Below, piece by piece: positions 15,338 through 23,695 of a stretch of 64,000 nucleotides of DNA. Made by a program: the position numbers and the translations under genes. The DNA is from Sphingomicrobium astaxanthinifaciens. Its GTDB lineage: Bacteria; Pseudomonadota; Alphaproteobacteria; Sphingomonadales; Sphingomonadaceae. The stretch lies in NCBI RefSeq assembly GCF_022865105.1, contig NZ_JAKNYM010000002.1:963501-1027500 (forward strand). Direction: 5' to 3'. Every line of letters starts with the position of its first letter. Position 1 is the stretch's first letter. Under the pieces are notes generated by a model. It was given only the letters and a program-made list of their open reading frames with translations. It made no database searches and was not told the origin of the DNA.

Positions 15338-16744
15338 GTGAGTTTCAAGGGTCTCAAGGAGATCGAGTATAACGGCAAGTCGGTCTGGCCGCTGATCGAG
15401 GGCGGCAAGGGCGTGTCGGCCACCAACCACGCTTCCTCGGGCGCCTGGGCGGCGGCGGGGGGCATCGGGACGGTGAGCGCGGTCAACGCCGACAGCTACG
15501 ACCCCGAGGGCCGCATCGTGCCGCAGGTCTACGAATCGATGACCCGGCGCGGGCGCCACGAGGAGCTCATCCAATATGCCATCGACGGGGCGACCGCGCA
15601 GGTCACCAAGGCGCACGAGATGGCGGGCGGCAAGGGCGCGATCAACGTCAACGTGCTGTGGGAAATGGGCGGCGCCGAGCGCGTGCTCGAGGGGCTCCTC
15701 GACAATTGCGCCGACATCGTCGACGGGGTGACCTGCGGCGCGGGCATGCCCTATCGGTTGAGCGAGATCGCGCGCCATTATGGCGTGAAGTATCTTCCCA
15801 TCATTTCCTCGGGGCGCGCTTTCCGCGCGCTGTGGAAGCGCGCCTATTCGAAGCATCCCGAGGGGCTGGGCGCGGTGGTCTACGAGGATCCGTGGCTGGC
15901 GGGCGGGCACAACGGCCTGTCCAATGCCGAGGACCCGCAGAAGCCGCAGGACCCCTATCCGCGCGTCGCCGAGCTGCGCAAGATGATGCGCGACAATGGC
16001 GCGCCCGAGGTCCCGATCGTGATGGCGGGCGGGGTGTGGCGCCTCGATGAATGGAACGACTGGATCGACAATGACGAACTGGGGCCGATCGCCTTCCAGT
16101 TCGGCACGCGCCCGCTGCTCACGCAGGAAAGCCCGATCCCGGCGGAATGGAAGGCGCGGCTGATGACGCTGGAGGAGGGCGATGTCCTGCTCCACAAGTT
16201 CAGCCCGACCGGTTTCTATTCGTCGGCGGTGCGCAATCCTTTCCTGCGCAACCTCGAGGCGCGCAGCGAACGGCAGATCGCCTTCACCAAGGACAAGGAA
16301 GGCGACCACGCGTTCGAACTCGATGTCGGGGTGAAGGGGCGCAAGACCTATTGGGTCACCAAGGCCGATCTCAACAAGGCGCGCGAATGGCATGGGGCGG
16401 GGTTCACCGAGGCGATGAAGACGCCCGCCGACACGCTCGTCTTCGTCACCCCCGAGGAGTTCGCCGAAATCCGCAAGGACCAGGCCGACTGCATGGGCTG
16501 CCTGTCGCAGTGCAGCTTCTCGAGCTGGGCCGACAACGAGAAGAACACCACCGGACGGCTCGCCGACCCGCGCTCCTTCTGCATCCAGAAGACGCTGCAG
16601 GACATCGCGCACGGCGGCCCGGTCGAGGAGAACCTCATGTTCGCGGGCCATGCGGCCTATCGCTTCAAGACCGACCCCTTCTACTCGAACGGCTTCGTGC
16701 CGACGGTGAAGCAGCTGGTCGACCGGATCCTGACGGGGGCGTGA
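15338..16744 (+). CDS. nitronate monooxygenase-like FMN protein with C-terminal cysteine cluster
   Basis: A 468-residue flavoprotein of the nitronate monooxygenase/2-nitropropane dioxygenase family, a TIM barrel binding FMN. VDGVTCGAGMP, KYLPIISSGRA, GGHNGLSN, IVMAGGVWR and AFQFGTRPLL are the recognisable barrel segments. It is about 100 residues longer than standard members: the extra C-terminal region holds DCMGCLSQC and a further cysteine in RSFCIQK (spacing C-x2-C-x3-C-x22-C), which could bind an iron-sulfur cluster or zinc. The GTG start at 15338 follows AGGAGA. The next gene overlaps its stop codon. Confidence 0.8.
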   Translation: MSFKGLKEIEYNGKSVWPLIEGGKGVSATNHASSGAWAAAGGIGTVSAVNADSYDPEGRIVPQVYESMTRRGRHEELIQYAIDGATAQVTKAHEMAGGKGAINVNVLWEMGGAERVLEGLLDNCADIVDGVTCGAGMPYRLSEIARHYGVKYLPIISSGRAFRALWKRAYSKHPEGLGAVVYEDPWLAGGHNGLSNAEDPQKPQDPYPRVAELRKMMRDNGAPEVPIVMAGGVWRLDEWNDWIDNDELGPIAFQFGTRPLLTQESPIPAEWKARLMTLEEGDVLLHKFSPTGFYSSAVRNPFLRNLEARSERQIAFTKDKEGDHAFELDVGVKGRKTYWVTKADLNKAREWHGAGFTEAMKTPADTLVFVTPEEFAEIRKDQADCMGCLSQCSFSSWADNEKNTTGRLADPRSFCIQKTLQDIAHGGPVEENLMFAGHAAYRFKTDPFYSNGFVPTVKQLVDRILTGA

Positions 16745-17238
16745 TGCGACGAATGCTGGTGGCAGTGATGGCGATCGCGGGGCTGGCCGGCGCGGCCGGC
16801 GCGCAGGACGAGCGCGAGGTGCCCTATTGGGCCTCGATCGCGAGCGGCGAGGCGATGCTGCGCTCGGGGCCGGGGCGTACCTATCCCGGACAATGGCTCT
16901 ACCAGCGCCGCGACCTGCCGGTGAAGATCACCCAGCGCTACGACAATTGGCGCAAGATCGAGGATCCCGACGGGACCACCGGCTGGATGGCGGTGGCGCT
17001 GCTCTCGGAGCGGCGCACCGGCATCGTGACCGAGGGCGCGCCTGCCGAGATGCGGCTCGACGCCGCGCCCGGCAGCCCGGTCCGCTACCGCGCCGAGGCG
17101 GGGGTGGTCGGGCGGCTCGAGCGCTGCGACGGGCGCTTCTGCCTGTTCACCGTGCAGGTCGGGCGCAAGCAGCAGTCGAGCGGGTGGATCGCGCAGGACC
17201 GCCTGTGGGGCGTCGATTCGGGCGAGACCTTCGAATGA
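16744..17238 (+). CDS. secreted SH3 domain protein
   Basis: A 164-residue exported protein. The signal peptide MRRMLVAVMAIAGLAGAAGAQ precedes a bacterial SH3 domain: SGEAMLRSGPGRTYPGQWLYQRRDLPVKI, then WRKIEDPDGTTGWM. A second SH3-like stretch follows with YRAEAGVVGRLERCDGRFCLF and SGWIAQDRLWG. Such domains often bind peptidoglycan or protein partners in the periplasm. The ATG shares its A with the TGA of the preceding gene, so translation is probably coupled. A terminator follows directly. Confidence 0.87.
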   Translation: MRRMLVAVMAIAGLAGAAGAQDEREVPYWASIASGEAMLRSGPGRTYPGQWLYQRRDLPVKITQRYDNWRKIEDPDGTTGWMAVALLSERRTGIVTEGAPAEMRLDAAPGSPVRYRAEAGVVGRLERCDGRFCLFTVQVGRKQQSSGWIAQDRLWGVDSGETFE

Positions 17239-17242
17239 CCTG

Positions 17243-17275
17243 AAAAGGGCGGCGCCTCGCGGCACCGCCCTTTCC
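17243..17275 (+). terminator. terminator after the SH3 gene
   Basis: AAAGGGCGG and CCGCCCTTT pair around GCC-TCGC-GGC and are followed by TTTCC. The convergent lipoprotein gene ends 20 bases away, so the stem may work in both directions. Confidence 0.75.
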
Positions 17276-17295
17276 CCTGTCGGCGCGGTCGGGCG

Positions 17296-17730
17296 CTAGC
17301 CGACATTTTCGTCGACATAGGCGGGACCCTGCTCGGGGTCGTCGCTGGTCCAGACGACGCGGCCGTCCTCGCCCGCCTCGCCGCGGGTCCAGCAATTTTC
17401 CTCCCCGGGCATGTCCGCGCCTTCCTCGGTCCACTTGATGCACATCTTGCCGTCGCGATTCTCCCACATGCCGGTGCCGGCCGCAGGCGTGCCCTCGGCA
17501 TCGGTCCAGCTGTAGGTGCCGTCAGCCATGTTGGTCGCGGTGCCCTGGAGTTCGCCTTCGGCATTGTAGATCGTGTAGGTGCCGGGCATGCCGGGCCCGT
17601 CGGCGGCGGCATTTTCCTCGACCACCATGTCGGCGTCGGCGCTGTCGGTCTCGTCCGGATTGCCGGTCGAGGCATCGCAGGCGGCGAGCGTCATCGCGCC
17701 AGCCATCAGCATCAATGTCTTCGTGATCAT
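17296..17730 (-). CDS. small lipoprotein, unknown function
   Basis: A 144-residue predicted lipoprotein with signal peptide MITKTLMLMAGAMTLAAC and an acidic linker. Its folded part contains GTYTIYNAEGELQGTATN, then YSWTDAEG and GMWENRDGKMCIKW...ENCW. The paired cysteines and the WENRDGKMC pattern recur in the protein at 18465-18926, so the two are probably related. No named domain was recognised. The ATG at 17730 follows AAGGGGGAA; the longer frame upstream lacks a signal peptide. Confidence 0.75.
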   Translation of the reverse strand: MITKTLMLMAGAMTLAACDASTGNPDETDSADADMVVEENAAADGPGMPGTYTIYNAEGELQGTATNMADGTYSWTDAEGTPAAGTGMWENRDGKMCIKWTEEGADMPGEENCWTRGEAGEDGRVVWTSDDPEQGPAYVDENVG

Positions 17731-17845
17731 TTTCCCCCTTGGTCGTGGAGCCGACAGTTCAACGGGATTTGGCAACATAGGTCAAGGGTGCGGGGGCGGG
17801 CGTCGTGGCAAGTCATTCTTGACGATCTGCTGCTAAGCGGGCGCC

Positions 17846-18451
17846 ATGGACTTCGATCTCAAGCATGCGCTCGCACGGGGCGGCAGGACGGTGGCGCTGA
17901 GCTGGGCGCTGGCGATGGTGCCGTGCCTGCTGTTCGCCATCGTCGTGGCCGACGATCTGGCGACCTTCTCCGCTATCCTCGGCGGGCTCGCCCTCGCGGC
18001 GTTCAAGCTCGCGCTGCGCATGCAGGCCGCCGGCGCGGTACAGGCGGTGGTGGCGCCGCTAGCCCCGCAACCGAAGGCCGGGCGGGTGCGCGACGTCCTT
18101 TTTTACGAGGATCCGCAGGGGCGCGATCCGATGCGCCTGCTCGAGCCCTTCGGCGCGCTCCTGCGCGAGGGCGGGGCGCATGTCCGATCCTTCGGCGACC
18201 TGCAGGTGCGGATGGGCGATGCGTACCATGTCGTCACCCCCGCGCCGCACGCGAAAGAAATGAGTGTCGACACCGACCATGCCGACGCGAGCGCGCGCGC
18301 CGCCTTCCTCGACGGTCTGACGGCGCACCTGCGCTCGTTGGGGGTGGCGGCCGGCGCGACGGCCCGCCCCGACCCGGAGCCGACGCACCGGCGGAGGGCG
18401 GGGCTCGGCACCCCGCAGGCGTTCGTCGGTTTCGGGCGACGCGGGCGCTAG
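17846..18451 (+). CDS. membrane-anchored protein, unknown function
   Basis: A 201-residue protein with two closely spaced hydrophobic segments near the N terminus (WALAMVPCLLFAIVVADDLATF and ILGGLALAAFKLALRM), followed by a soluble part of about 140 residues. That part includes VLFYEDPQGRDPMRLLEPFGALLREGG and a C-terminal basic tail. I recognise no domain. It lies between two related lipoprotein genes on the opposite strand, ending 13 bases before one of them. Confidence 0.6.
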   Translation: MDFDLKHALARGGRTVALSWALAMVPCLLFAIVVADDLATFSAILGGLALAAFKLALRMQAAGAVQAVVAPLAPQPKAGRVRDVLFYEDPQGRDPMRLLEPFGALLREGGAHVRSFGDLQVRMGDAYHVVTPAPHAKEMSVDTDHADASARAAFLDGLTAHLRSLGVAAGATARPDPEPTHRRRAGLGTPQAFVGFGRRGR

Positions 18452-18464
18452 CGCTCCCGCCCGA

Positions 18465-18926
18465 TCAGGTGCCGGGCGCCTCGACCACCGGCGTGCGATG
18501 GGCGACCCGGGTCACCTCGATGTCCTCGCCGTCCTCGTTGCTCGTCACGAAGCGCTCGCCTTCGGCCACCGGTCCGGGCGGCCCCGACCAGCAGGCATCG
18601 CCGGCATCGTCGATGCGGCTGTCGAGGCAGACCTTGCCGTCGGTCCAGCTCCAGCTGCCCTGGTCGCGCACCTCGCCCCCTCCGGCGACGACGAACGACC
18701 CGTCGGCGTTGAAGCTGCTGGTCATCACCGTACCGTCGGTGGCGGTCCACTCCCAGCTGGTATCGGCATAGGGCGTATCGGCGACGCTCGAGACCTGGTC
18801 GCCGAGCGCGACGTCGCCTTCGGGGGCGACCGTCATGTCGACATTGTCGGCCTCGTCGACCTCGTCATTGCCGCCGCAGGCGACGAGACCGAGCGCGGTC
18901 GTGGCGATGAGAAACGTGCGAATCAT
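18465..18926 (-). CDS. small lipoprotein, unknown function (related to 17296-17730)
   Basis: A 153-residue predicted lipoprotein: signal peptide MIRTFLIATTALGLVAC, an acidic stretch, then a beta-rich domain with SWEWTATDGTVMTSSFNADGSF, GSWSWTDGKVCLD and DACWSGPPG. The tryptophan-rich strands and the DGK-x-C ... CW cysteine pair resemble the lipoprotein at 17296-17730. The ATG at 18926 follows GGGGAG; a TTG two codons upstream is an unlikely start. Function unknown. Confidence 0.72.
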   Translation of the reverse strand: MIRTFLIATTALGLVACGGNDEVDEADNVDMTVAPEGDVALGDQVSSVADTPYADTSWEWTATDGTVMTSSFNADGSFVVAGGGEVRDQGSWSWTDGKVCLDSRIDDAGDACWSGPPGPVAEGERFVTSNEDGEDIEVTRVAHRTPVVEAPGT

Positions 18927-18986
18927 ATGCAAGACTCCCCTGGTTTTTACTGGCGCTCCAACGCATCGGGGATGGAAAGGCTGCGC

Positions 18987-19088
18987 CTATTCGCCGGGCT
19001 CGACCGCCTCGGTCTCGACGACGGGGGTGTCGACCTTCTGCGTGCAGACGGCGCGGGGGAGGGCGGCGGCGAGGAGCAAGCGCCGCAT
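18987..19088 (-). CDS. possible very small exported peptide
   Basis: A 33-codon frame beginning MRRLLLAAALPRAVCTQKVD and ending in an acidic, Val/Glu-rich tail. It starts 10 bases after the stop of the glutaredoxin-MauE gene. The short hydrophobic start followed by a cysteine is lipoprotein-like, but there is no clear ribosome-binding site. It may equally be a remnant or chance frame. Confidence 0.28.
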   Translation of the reverse strand: MRRLLLAAALPRAVCTQKVDTPVVETEAVEPGE

Positions 19089-19098
19089 CAGCGCGATC

Positions 19099-19851
19099 TT
19101 ACCAGAGATAGCGGCTGCCCATCCACAGCCCCATGCCGACCATCATGAGGTTCTCGGTCAGGCTGATGAAGCCGAGCGGGACATTGTTGTTGCCGCCCAC
19201 GCAGGCGCATTTGAGGTCGCGCTTGTCGACATAGACCGCCTTGAACACCGAGGCGGCGCCGATGGTACCGATGAACAGCGCGATCGGGACGCTGAGCCAG
19301 GGCAGCAGCTTGCCCAGCATGAGCACGCCCGCGGCCGCCTCGAGGAAGGGGTAGAGGCTGGCATAGGGCACCCAGCGGCGCGCCAGCAGGTCGTAGCCGA
19401 GGAACATCGTCGCGAAGCTGCGCACGTCCTGCAGCTTGAGCAGCGCGAGCAGGCACATGGCGATGGGCACGAAGAGCATGGTCCAGCGCTCGAGGAAGGG
19501 CGCGCCGGTGACCAGTTGCGTGAGCGCGACCGCCATCAGCGCGGCCAGCGCGAAGAGCGCGGCGACCGGGCGGTAGGTCTTGTTGTCCGGGTCGGGGTTC
19601 TTGAGCCCCAGGTGCGCGCGCAGGTCGGTGTAGCCGCCGATCCGCTGCTCGCCGATCCAGATCTGCGGGGTGGTCTTGACCCCATGCTCGGCCTTGAACG
19701 CCTCGGTCTCCTCGGCGCTGCGCAAGCGATGATCCTCGACGACATAACCGCGCGACTTGAGGAGGTGCAGCGCCTGCAGCCCGTAGGGGCAGACATGCTT
19801 GTCCTTGACCATGCGGTAAAGGCGGGCGGTCCGGGGTGTCTGATCGAGCAT
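19099..19851 (-). CDS. glutaredoxin-MauE fusion membrane protein
   Basis: A 250-residue fusion. Residues about 8-85 form a glutaredoxin domain with the active site HVCPYGLQ, the cis-proline strand TTPQIWI and GGYTDLRAHLG. The rest is a MauE/DoxX-like four-helix membrane domain ending in the motif CACVGGNNNVPLGFISLTEN. MauE is needed for disulfide handling during methylamine dehydrogenase maturation; in organisms without that enzyme the fusion probably moves reducing equivalents across the membrane. The ATG at 19851 was chosen because upstream codons give an arginine-rich, non-coding-looking extension. Confidence 0.86.
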   Translation of the reverse strand: MLDQTPRTARLYRMVKDKHVCPYGLQALHLLKSRGYVVEDHRLRSAEETEAFKAEHGVKTTPQIWIGEQRIGGYTDLRAHLGLKNPDPDNKTYRPVAALFALAALMAVALTQLVTGAPFLERWTMLFVPIAMCLLALLKLQDVRSFATMFLGYDLLARRWVPYASLYPFLEAAAGVLMLGKLLPWLSVPIALFIGTIGAASVFKAVYVDKRDLKCACVGGNNNVPLGFISLTENLMMVGMGLWMGSRYLW

Positions 19852-19964
19852 GCGCGCAATGTGGGGAAGCGCGCGGCAAGTCGCAACCTCGCCCCCCCAC
19901 CCGCGGCCATCGACCGGCAGGCAGGGGCCCGGGGAGCGACCTTCGCGCCCGTGGTGGCGGAAGG

Positions 19965-21143
19965 TTACGCCATCTCGACCGCGATGGCGGTGGCCTCGCC
20001 GCCGCCGATGCACAGCGAGGCGACGCCCTTCTTGAGCCCGCGCTTCTTCAGCGCATTAAGGAGCGTGACGAGGATACGGGTGCCGCTGGCGCCGATCGGG
20101 TGGCCCAGGGCGGTGCCGCCGCCGTTGACGTTGATCTTGTCGTGGGGGATGCCGAGATCCTTCATCGCGAACATGGCGACGCAGGCGAAGGCCTCGTTGA
20201 CTTCCCACAGGTCGACGTCGTCGACGCTCCAGCCGGCCTTGTCGAGCACCTTCTCGATCGCGCCGATGGGGGCGATGGTGAATTCGCTCGGCTCGCGCGC
20301 ATGCGCGGCGGTGGCGACGATGGTCGCGATCGGCGCCTTGCCCGCGGCCTCGGCGGCTTCCTTGGAGGTGACGACGACGGCGGCGGCGCCGTCCGAGATC
20401 GACGAGCTGGTCGCGGCGGTGATGGTGCCGTCCTTGCGGAAGGCGGGACGCAGCGAGGGGATCTTGTCGGGACGGCCGCGCGAGGGCGCCTCGTCGGTGT
20501 CGACGGTGACCTCGCCCTTGCGGGTCGCGATGGTCACGGGGACGACCTCGCCCTCGAAATGCCCCTCGGCGATGGCGCGCTGGGCGCGCGCGAGGCTCTC
20601 GATCGAATAGTCGTCCATGCTCTCACGGGTAAGCTGGTATTCGTCGGCGGTTTCCTGCGCGAAGGCGCCCATCGCCTTGCCTTCCTCATAGGCATCCTCG
20701 AGCCCGTCGAGGAACATGTGGTCATAGGCGGTGTCATGGCCGAGGCGCGCGCCCGAGCGGTGCTTCTTGAGGAGGTAGGGAGCGTTGGTCATCGACTCCA
20801 TGCCGCCGGCGACGATCGTGGTGGCGTTGCCCGCGCGGATCGCCTCGTCGGCCTGGATGACGGTCTGCATGCCCGAGCCGCAGACCTTGTTGACGGTGGT
20901 CGCCTGGACCGACTTGGGCAGCCCCGCCTTCAGCGCGGCTTGCCGCGCGGGGGCCTGGCCGAGCCCGGCGGGCAGGACGCAGCCCATGTAGATGCGGTCG
21001 ATGTCGGCGCCCTCGACCCCGGCGCGCTCGACCGCCGCCTTGACCGCGGTGGCGCCAAGGTCGGTGGCGCTGGCATCGGACAGCGCGCCCTGCATCGAGC
21101 CCATCGGCGTGCGGGCGTAGGAAAGGATCACGGTCTGGCTCAT
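19965..21143 (-). CDS. acetyl-CoA C-acyltransferase (thiolase)
   Basis: A 392-residue thiolase, which condenses or cleaves acyl-CoA with CoA. The nucleophile cysteine sits in VNKVCGSGMQ, the second set of catalytic residues in NGGGTALGHPIGASG (His) and CIGGGEATAI (Cys). The length and sequence fit the acetoacetyl-CoA type (AtoB/PhaA). It lies near isovaleryl-CoA dehydrogenase and methylcrotonyl-CoA carboxylase, whose pathway ends in acetoacetate and acetyl-CoA, so cleavage of acetoacetyl-CoA is a sensible role. The ATG at 21143 follows GGAGA. Confidence 0.93.
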   Translation of the reverse strand: MSQTVILSYARTPMGSMQGALSDASATDLGATAVKAAVERAGVEGADIDRIYMGCVLPAGLGQAPARQAALKAGLPKSVQATTVNKVCGSGMQTVIQADEAIRAGNATTIVAGGMESMTNAPYLLKKHRSGARLGHDTAYDHMFLDGLEDAYEEGKAMGAFAQETADEYQLTRESMDDYSIESLARAQRAIAEGHFEGEVVPVTIATRKGEVTVDTDEAPSRGRPDKIPSLRPAFRKDGTITAATSSSISDGAAAVVVTSKEAAEAAGKAPIATIVATAAHAREPSEFTIAPIGAIEKVLDKAGWSVDDVDLWEVNEAFACVAMFAMKDLGIPHDKINVNGGGTALGHPIGASGTRILVTLLNALKKRGLKKGVASLCIGGGEATAIAVEMA

Positions 21144-21294
21144 GGAAGTCTCCGATCGAATTGGTTTTCGTCCTGCGACATAAGGTCGCGCGCGTCGCGT
21201 ATCAATCGCCCGTTCAGCTTGGTTGCCTAAACCTCTTGGGCGATCGGGTCCGATGGCGCGATCGCGGGGTGGGGACGACAAGAGGGGAATGAGC

Positions 21295-21558
21295 ATGCGT
21301 GCCTCGATTGGCCTCGCGGCATTGGCCGTCCTTTCCGCCCCGGTGGCGGCGAGCGGCCTCGACTGCAACAAGGCTTGTGACCAGCGCGCGGACGCGCCCG
21401 ACCCGGCGGAACGCGCGGAAAAGCGCGTCGAACGGCGTGAGCGCGACCGCGAGCGCGCGCGCGAGCGCGAGACGCCCGGGCGCGCCAAGCTCGACTGTCG
21501 CCGCGATCCGCTGACGCAGGCCTGCAGCATCGGCGCAAGCCCGTTCGCGGGCTTCTGA
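21295..21558 (+). CDS. small exported, highly charged protein
   Basis: An 87-residue protein: signal peptide MRASIGLAALAVLSAPVAASG, then LDCNKACDQRAD, a strongly charged Arg/Glu helix with repeated RERDRERARERE, and a tail LDCRRDPLTQACSIG. The two cysteine pairs flanking the charged helix suggest two disulfides. I recognise no family. The ATG at 21295 follows GAGGGG at good spacing; an ATG two codons upstream overlaps that site. Confidence 0.6.
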   Translation: MRASIGLAALAVLSAPVAASGLDCNKACDQRADAPDPAERAEKRVERRERDRERARERETPGRAKLDCRRDPLTQACSIGASPFAGF

Positions 21559-21630
21559 GCGCGGCGCGGCGATCGGACCGCTTGAACCGCGCGCTTCTCT
21601 CCTGCTAGGCGGCTGCCGAACAGGAGAGAC

Positions 21631-22797
21631 ATGCCCATGAGCAACGAACCCGGCCTCGATTTCGGCCTTCCCGAAATGGCGGAGACGATCCGCGACACCA
21701 CGCAGCGCTTCGCGCTCGACAAGATCGAGCCGATCGCCGCGAGCATAGACGAGGAAGACCGCTTTCCGATCGAGCTGTGGCCGCAGATCGGCGAACTCGG
21801 GCTGCACGGCATCACGGTGAGCGAGGATGATGGCGGGCTCGGGCTCGGCTACCTCGAACATGTGATCGCGCAGGAAGAGATCGCGCGCGCTTCGGCGAGC
21901 GTGGGCCTGTCCTATGGTGCGCACACCAACCTGTGCATCAACCAGATCGTCAAATGGGCGAACCCCGAGCAGAAGGAGAAATATCTCCCCAAGCTCATCT
22001 CGGGCGAGCATGTCGGCGCGCTGGCGATGAGCGAGGCGGGCGCGGGCTCGGACGTGGTCGGCATGAAGCTCAAGGCCGACCGGGTCGACGGCGGCTATCG
22101 CCTCAACGGCACCAAGTTCTGGATCACCAACGGCGCCTATGCCGACACGCTGGTGGTCTATGCCAAGACGGGCGAGGGGTCGCGCGGCATCACCACCTTC
22201 CTCATCGAGAAGGACGACGAGGGGTTCGGCATCGGCCAGAAGCTCGACAAGATGGGGATGCGCGGCAGCCCCACCGCCGAGCTCGTCTTCAACGACTGCT
22301 TCGTCCCCGACGAGCGGGTGATGGGGCCCGAGAATGGCGGCGTCGCGGTGCTGATGAGCGGGCTCGACTATGAGCGCACGGTGCTCTCGGGCATCCAGCT
22401 CGGCATCATGCAGGCCTGTCTCGACGTGGTCCTGCCCTATGTGCGCGAGCGCAAGCAGTTCGGCCAGCCGATCGGCAATTTCCAGCTGATGCAGGCCAAG
22501 GTCGCCGACATGTATGTCGCGCTGCAGTCGGCGCGCGCCTATGTCTATACGGTCGCGAGGAATTGCGACGCGGGCAAGACGACGCGCTTCGACGCGGCGG
22601 GCGCGATCCTGCTGGCGAGCGAAAGCGCCTTCAAGGTCGCGGGCGAGGCGGTACAGGCGCTGGGCGGCGCGGGCTATACCAAGGACTGGCCGGTCGAGCG
22701 CTTCCTGCGCGATGCCAAGCTGCTCGACATCGGCGCGGGGACCAACGAGATCCGCCGCATGCTGATCGGGCGCGAGCTGGTGGGCGCGGGGGGCTGA
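21631..22797 (+). CDS. ivd: isovaleryl-CoA dehydrogenase
   Basis: A 388-residue FAD acyl-CoA dehydrogenase of leucine breakdown, oxidising isovaleryl-CoA to 3-methylcrotonyl-CoA. Flavin and substrate segments ALAMSEAGAGSDVVGMKL, GTKFWITNGAYAD and KMGMRGSPTAELVF are intact. The catalytic glutamate lies in GLDYERTVLSGIQLG, the position typical of the isovaleryl type, and the end GAGTNEIRRMLIGREL is complete. The ATG follows AGGAGAG. The next leucine-pathway enzymes (methylcrotonyl-CoA carboxylase) are encoded 3.3 kb downstream. Confidence 0.93.
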   Translation: MPMSNEPGLDFGLPEMAETIRDTTQRFALDKIEPIAASIDEEDRFPIELWPQIGELGLHGITVSEDDGGLGLGYLEHVIAQEEIARASASVGLSYGAHTNLCINQIVKWANPEQKEKYLPKLISGEHVGALAMSEAGAGSDVVGMKLKADRVDGGYRLNGTKFWITNGAYADTLVVYAKTGEGSRGITTFLIEKDDEGFGIGQKLDKMGMRGSPTAELVFNDCFVPDERVMGPENGGVAVLMSGLDYERTVLSGIQLGIMQACLDVVLPYVRERKQFGQPIGNFQLMQAKVADMYVALQSARAYVYTVARNCDAGKTTRFDAAGAILLASESAFKVAGEAVQALGGAGYTKDWPVERFLRDAKLLDIGAGTNEIRRMLIGRELVGAGG

Positions 22798-22810
22798 ACG
22801 CCCGCCGGAC

Positions 22811-22824
22811 TTGACCGCGATCAA
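22811..22824 (+). promoter_or_regulatory. FNR/Dnr-type regulator box upstream of the cytochrome c gene
   Basis: TTGAC-CGCG-ATCAA matches nine of ten conserved positions of the FNR/CRP-family anaerobic box TTGAT-N4-ATCAA. It is centred about 57 bases before the start codon of the dihaem cytochrome c gene, a sensible place for control by oxygen or nitric oxide. Confidence 0.55.
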
Positions 22825-22873
22825 GGACAGGCGTTTCCTCGGAGCCCATCATGGGGGTCGAAGGAGGTGCGTC

Positions 22874-23695
22874 ATGACGACGGCGGTTCGACTGGTGTTG
22901 ATGGCAGGGGTGGCGACGCTGGTCGCCGCCTGCATGGCCGCGCCGCCCGAGGGCAGCGAGGCGCGCCCCGTCGCGTTCGAGGGGGCCTATGCGCAAGGCG
23001 CGGCGCAAGTCGCCCACGGGGCGCGGCTCACCGACGTGCTCGGCTGCACCTCCTGCCACGGCGTCGCACTCACCGGGGGCAGTTATGCCGACGATCCCGA
23101 TGGCGAGCTGGTATTCGCGAGCAACCTGACGCGGGTGCTCGCCGGCTATACGGATGCCCAGATCGAGGCGCTGCTGCGCACCGGCACGCACCCGCGGCGC
23201 GACGCGCTCTACTACATGCCCGCCAAGTCGCTGCAGCGGTTGAGCGATGCCGACATGGGCGCGCTGATCGCCTATCTGCGCAGCCTCGAGCCGCAGGGGC
23301 GCGACTGGCCCGGCCCGCGCGAAGGCGAGGGGACGCAGGCGCTGGTCGCGATGGGAATCCTCTCGACCAGCGGCGATGCGGTCGAGGCCTATCGTCTCAA
23401 CCCCGCGCCGGGGATGGGCGAGCAGTTCGCGCTCGGGCGCTATGTCGCCTCGGTCACCTGCGCCGAATGCCACGGCCCCGACCTGTCGGGGGTCGATCCG
23501 GGGGCGCCGGGGTTGCAGCATATGGACGGCTATAGCGCCGCCGAGCTCGACCGGCTGCTCGCCGACGGGGTGACGCGGGGCGGCGATGCGCACGGGATGA
23601 TGGCGCTGGTGGCGCGGCGCGAACTGTCGGCGCTGACCGATGCCGAGCGCGCGGCGGTGATCGCCTATGTCGAGGCGCTGGCGGCGGCGAAATGA
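22874..23695 (+). CDS. dihaem cytochrome c, lipoprotein-like
   Basis: A 273-residue exported protein with two haem-binding motifs, CTSCH in the first half and CAECH in the second, each followed by a c-type domain with a likely methionine ligand (YYMPAKSL and HGMMALV). The signal segment ends in VAACM, so it may be lipid-anchored. The pattern resembles the cytochrome subunit of membrane dehydrogenases, which passes electrons toward the respiratory chain; no dehydrogenase partner is adjacent. The ATG at 22874 has a near-perfect AAGGAGGTG site. An FNR-type box lies upstream. Confidence 0.85.
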   Translation: MTTAVRLVLMAGVATLVAACMAAPPEGSEARPVAFEGAYAQGAAQVAHGARLTDVLGCTSCHGVALTGGSYADDPDGELVFASNLTRVLAGYTDAQIEALLRTGTHPRRDALYYMPAKSLQRLSDADMGALIAYLRSLEPQGRDWPGPREGEGTQALVAMGILSTSGDAVEAYRLNPAPGMGEQFALGRYVASVTCAECHGPDLSGVDPGAPGLQHMDGYSAAELDRLLADGVTRGGDAHGMMALVARRELSALTDAERAAVIAYVEALAAAK

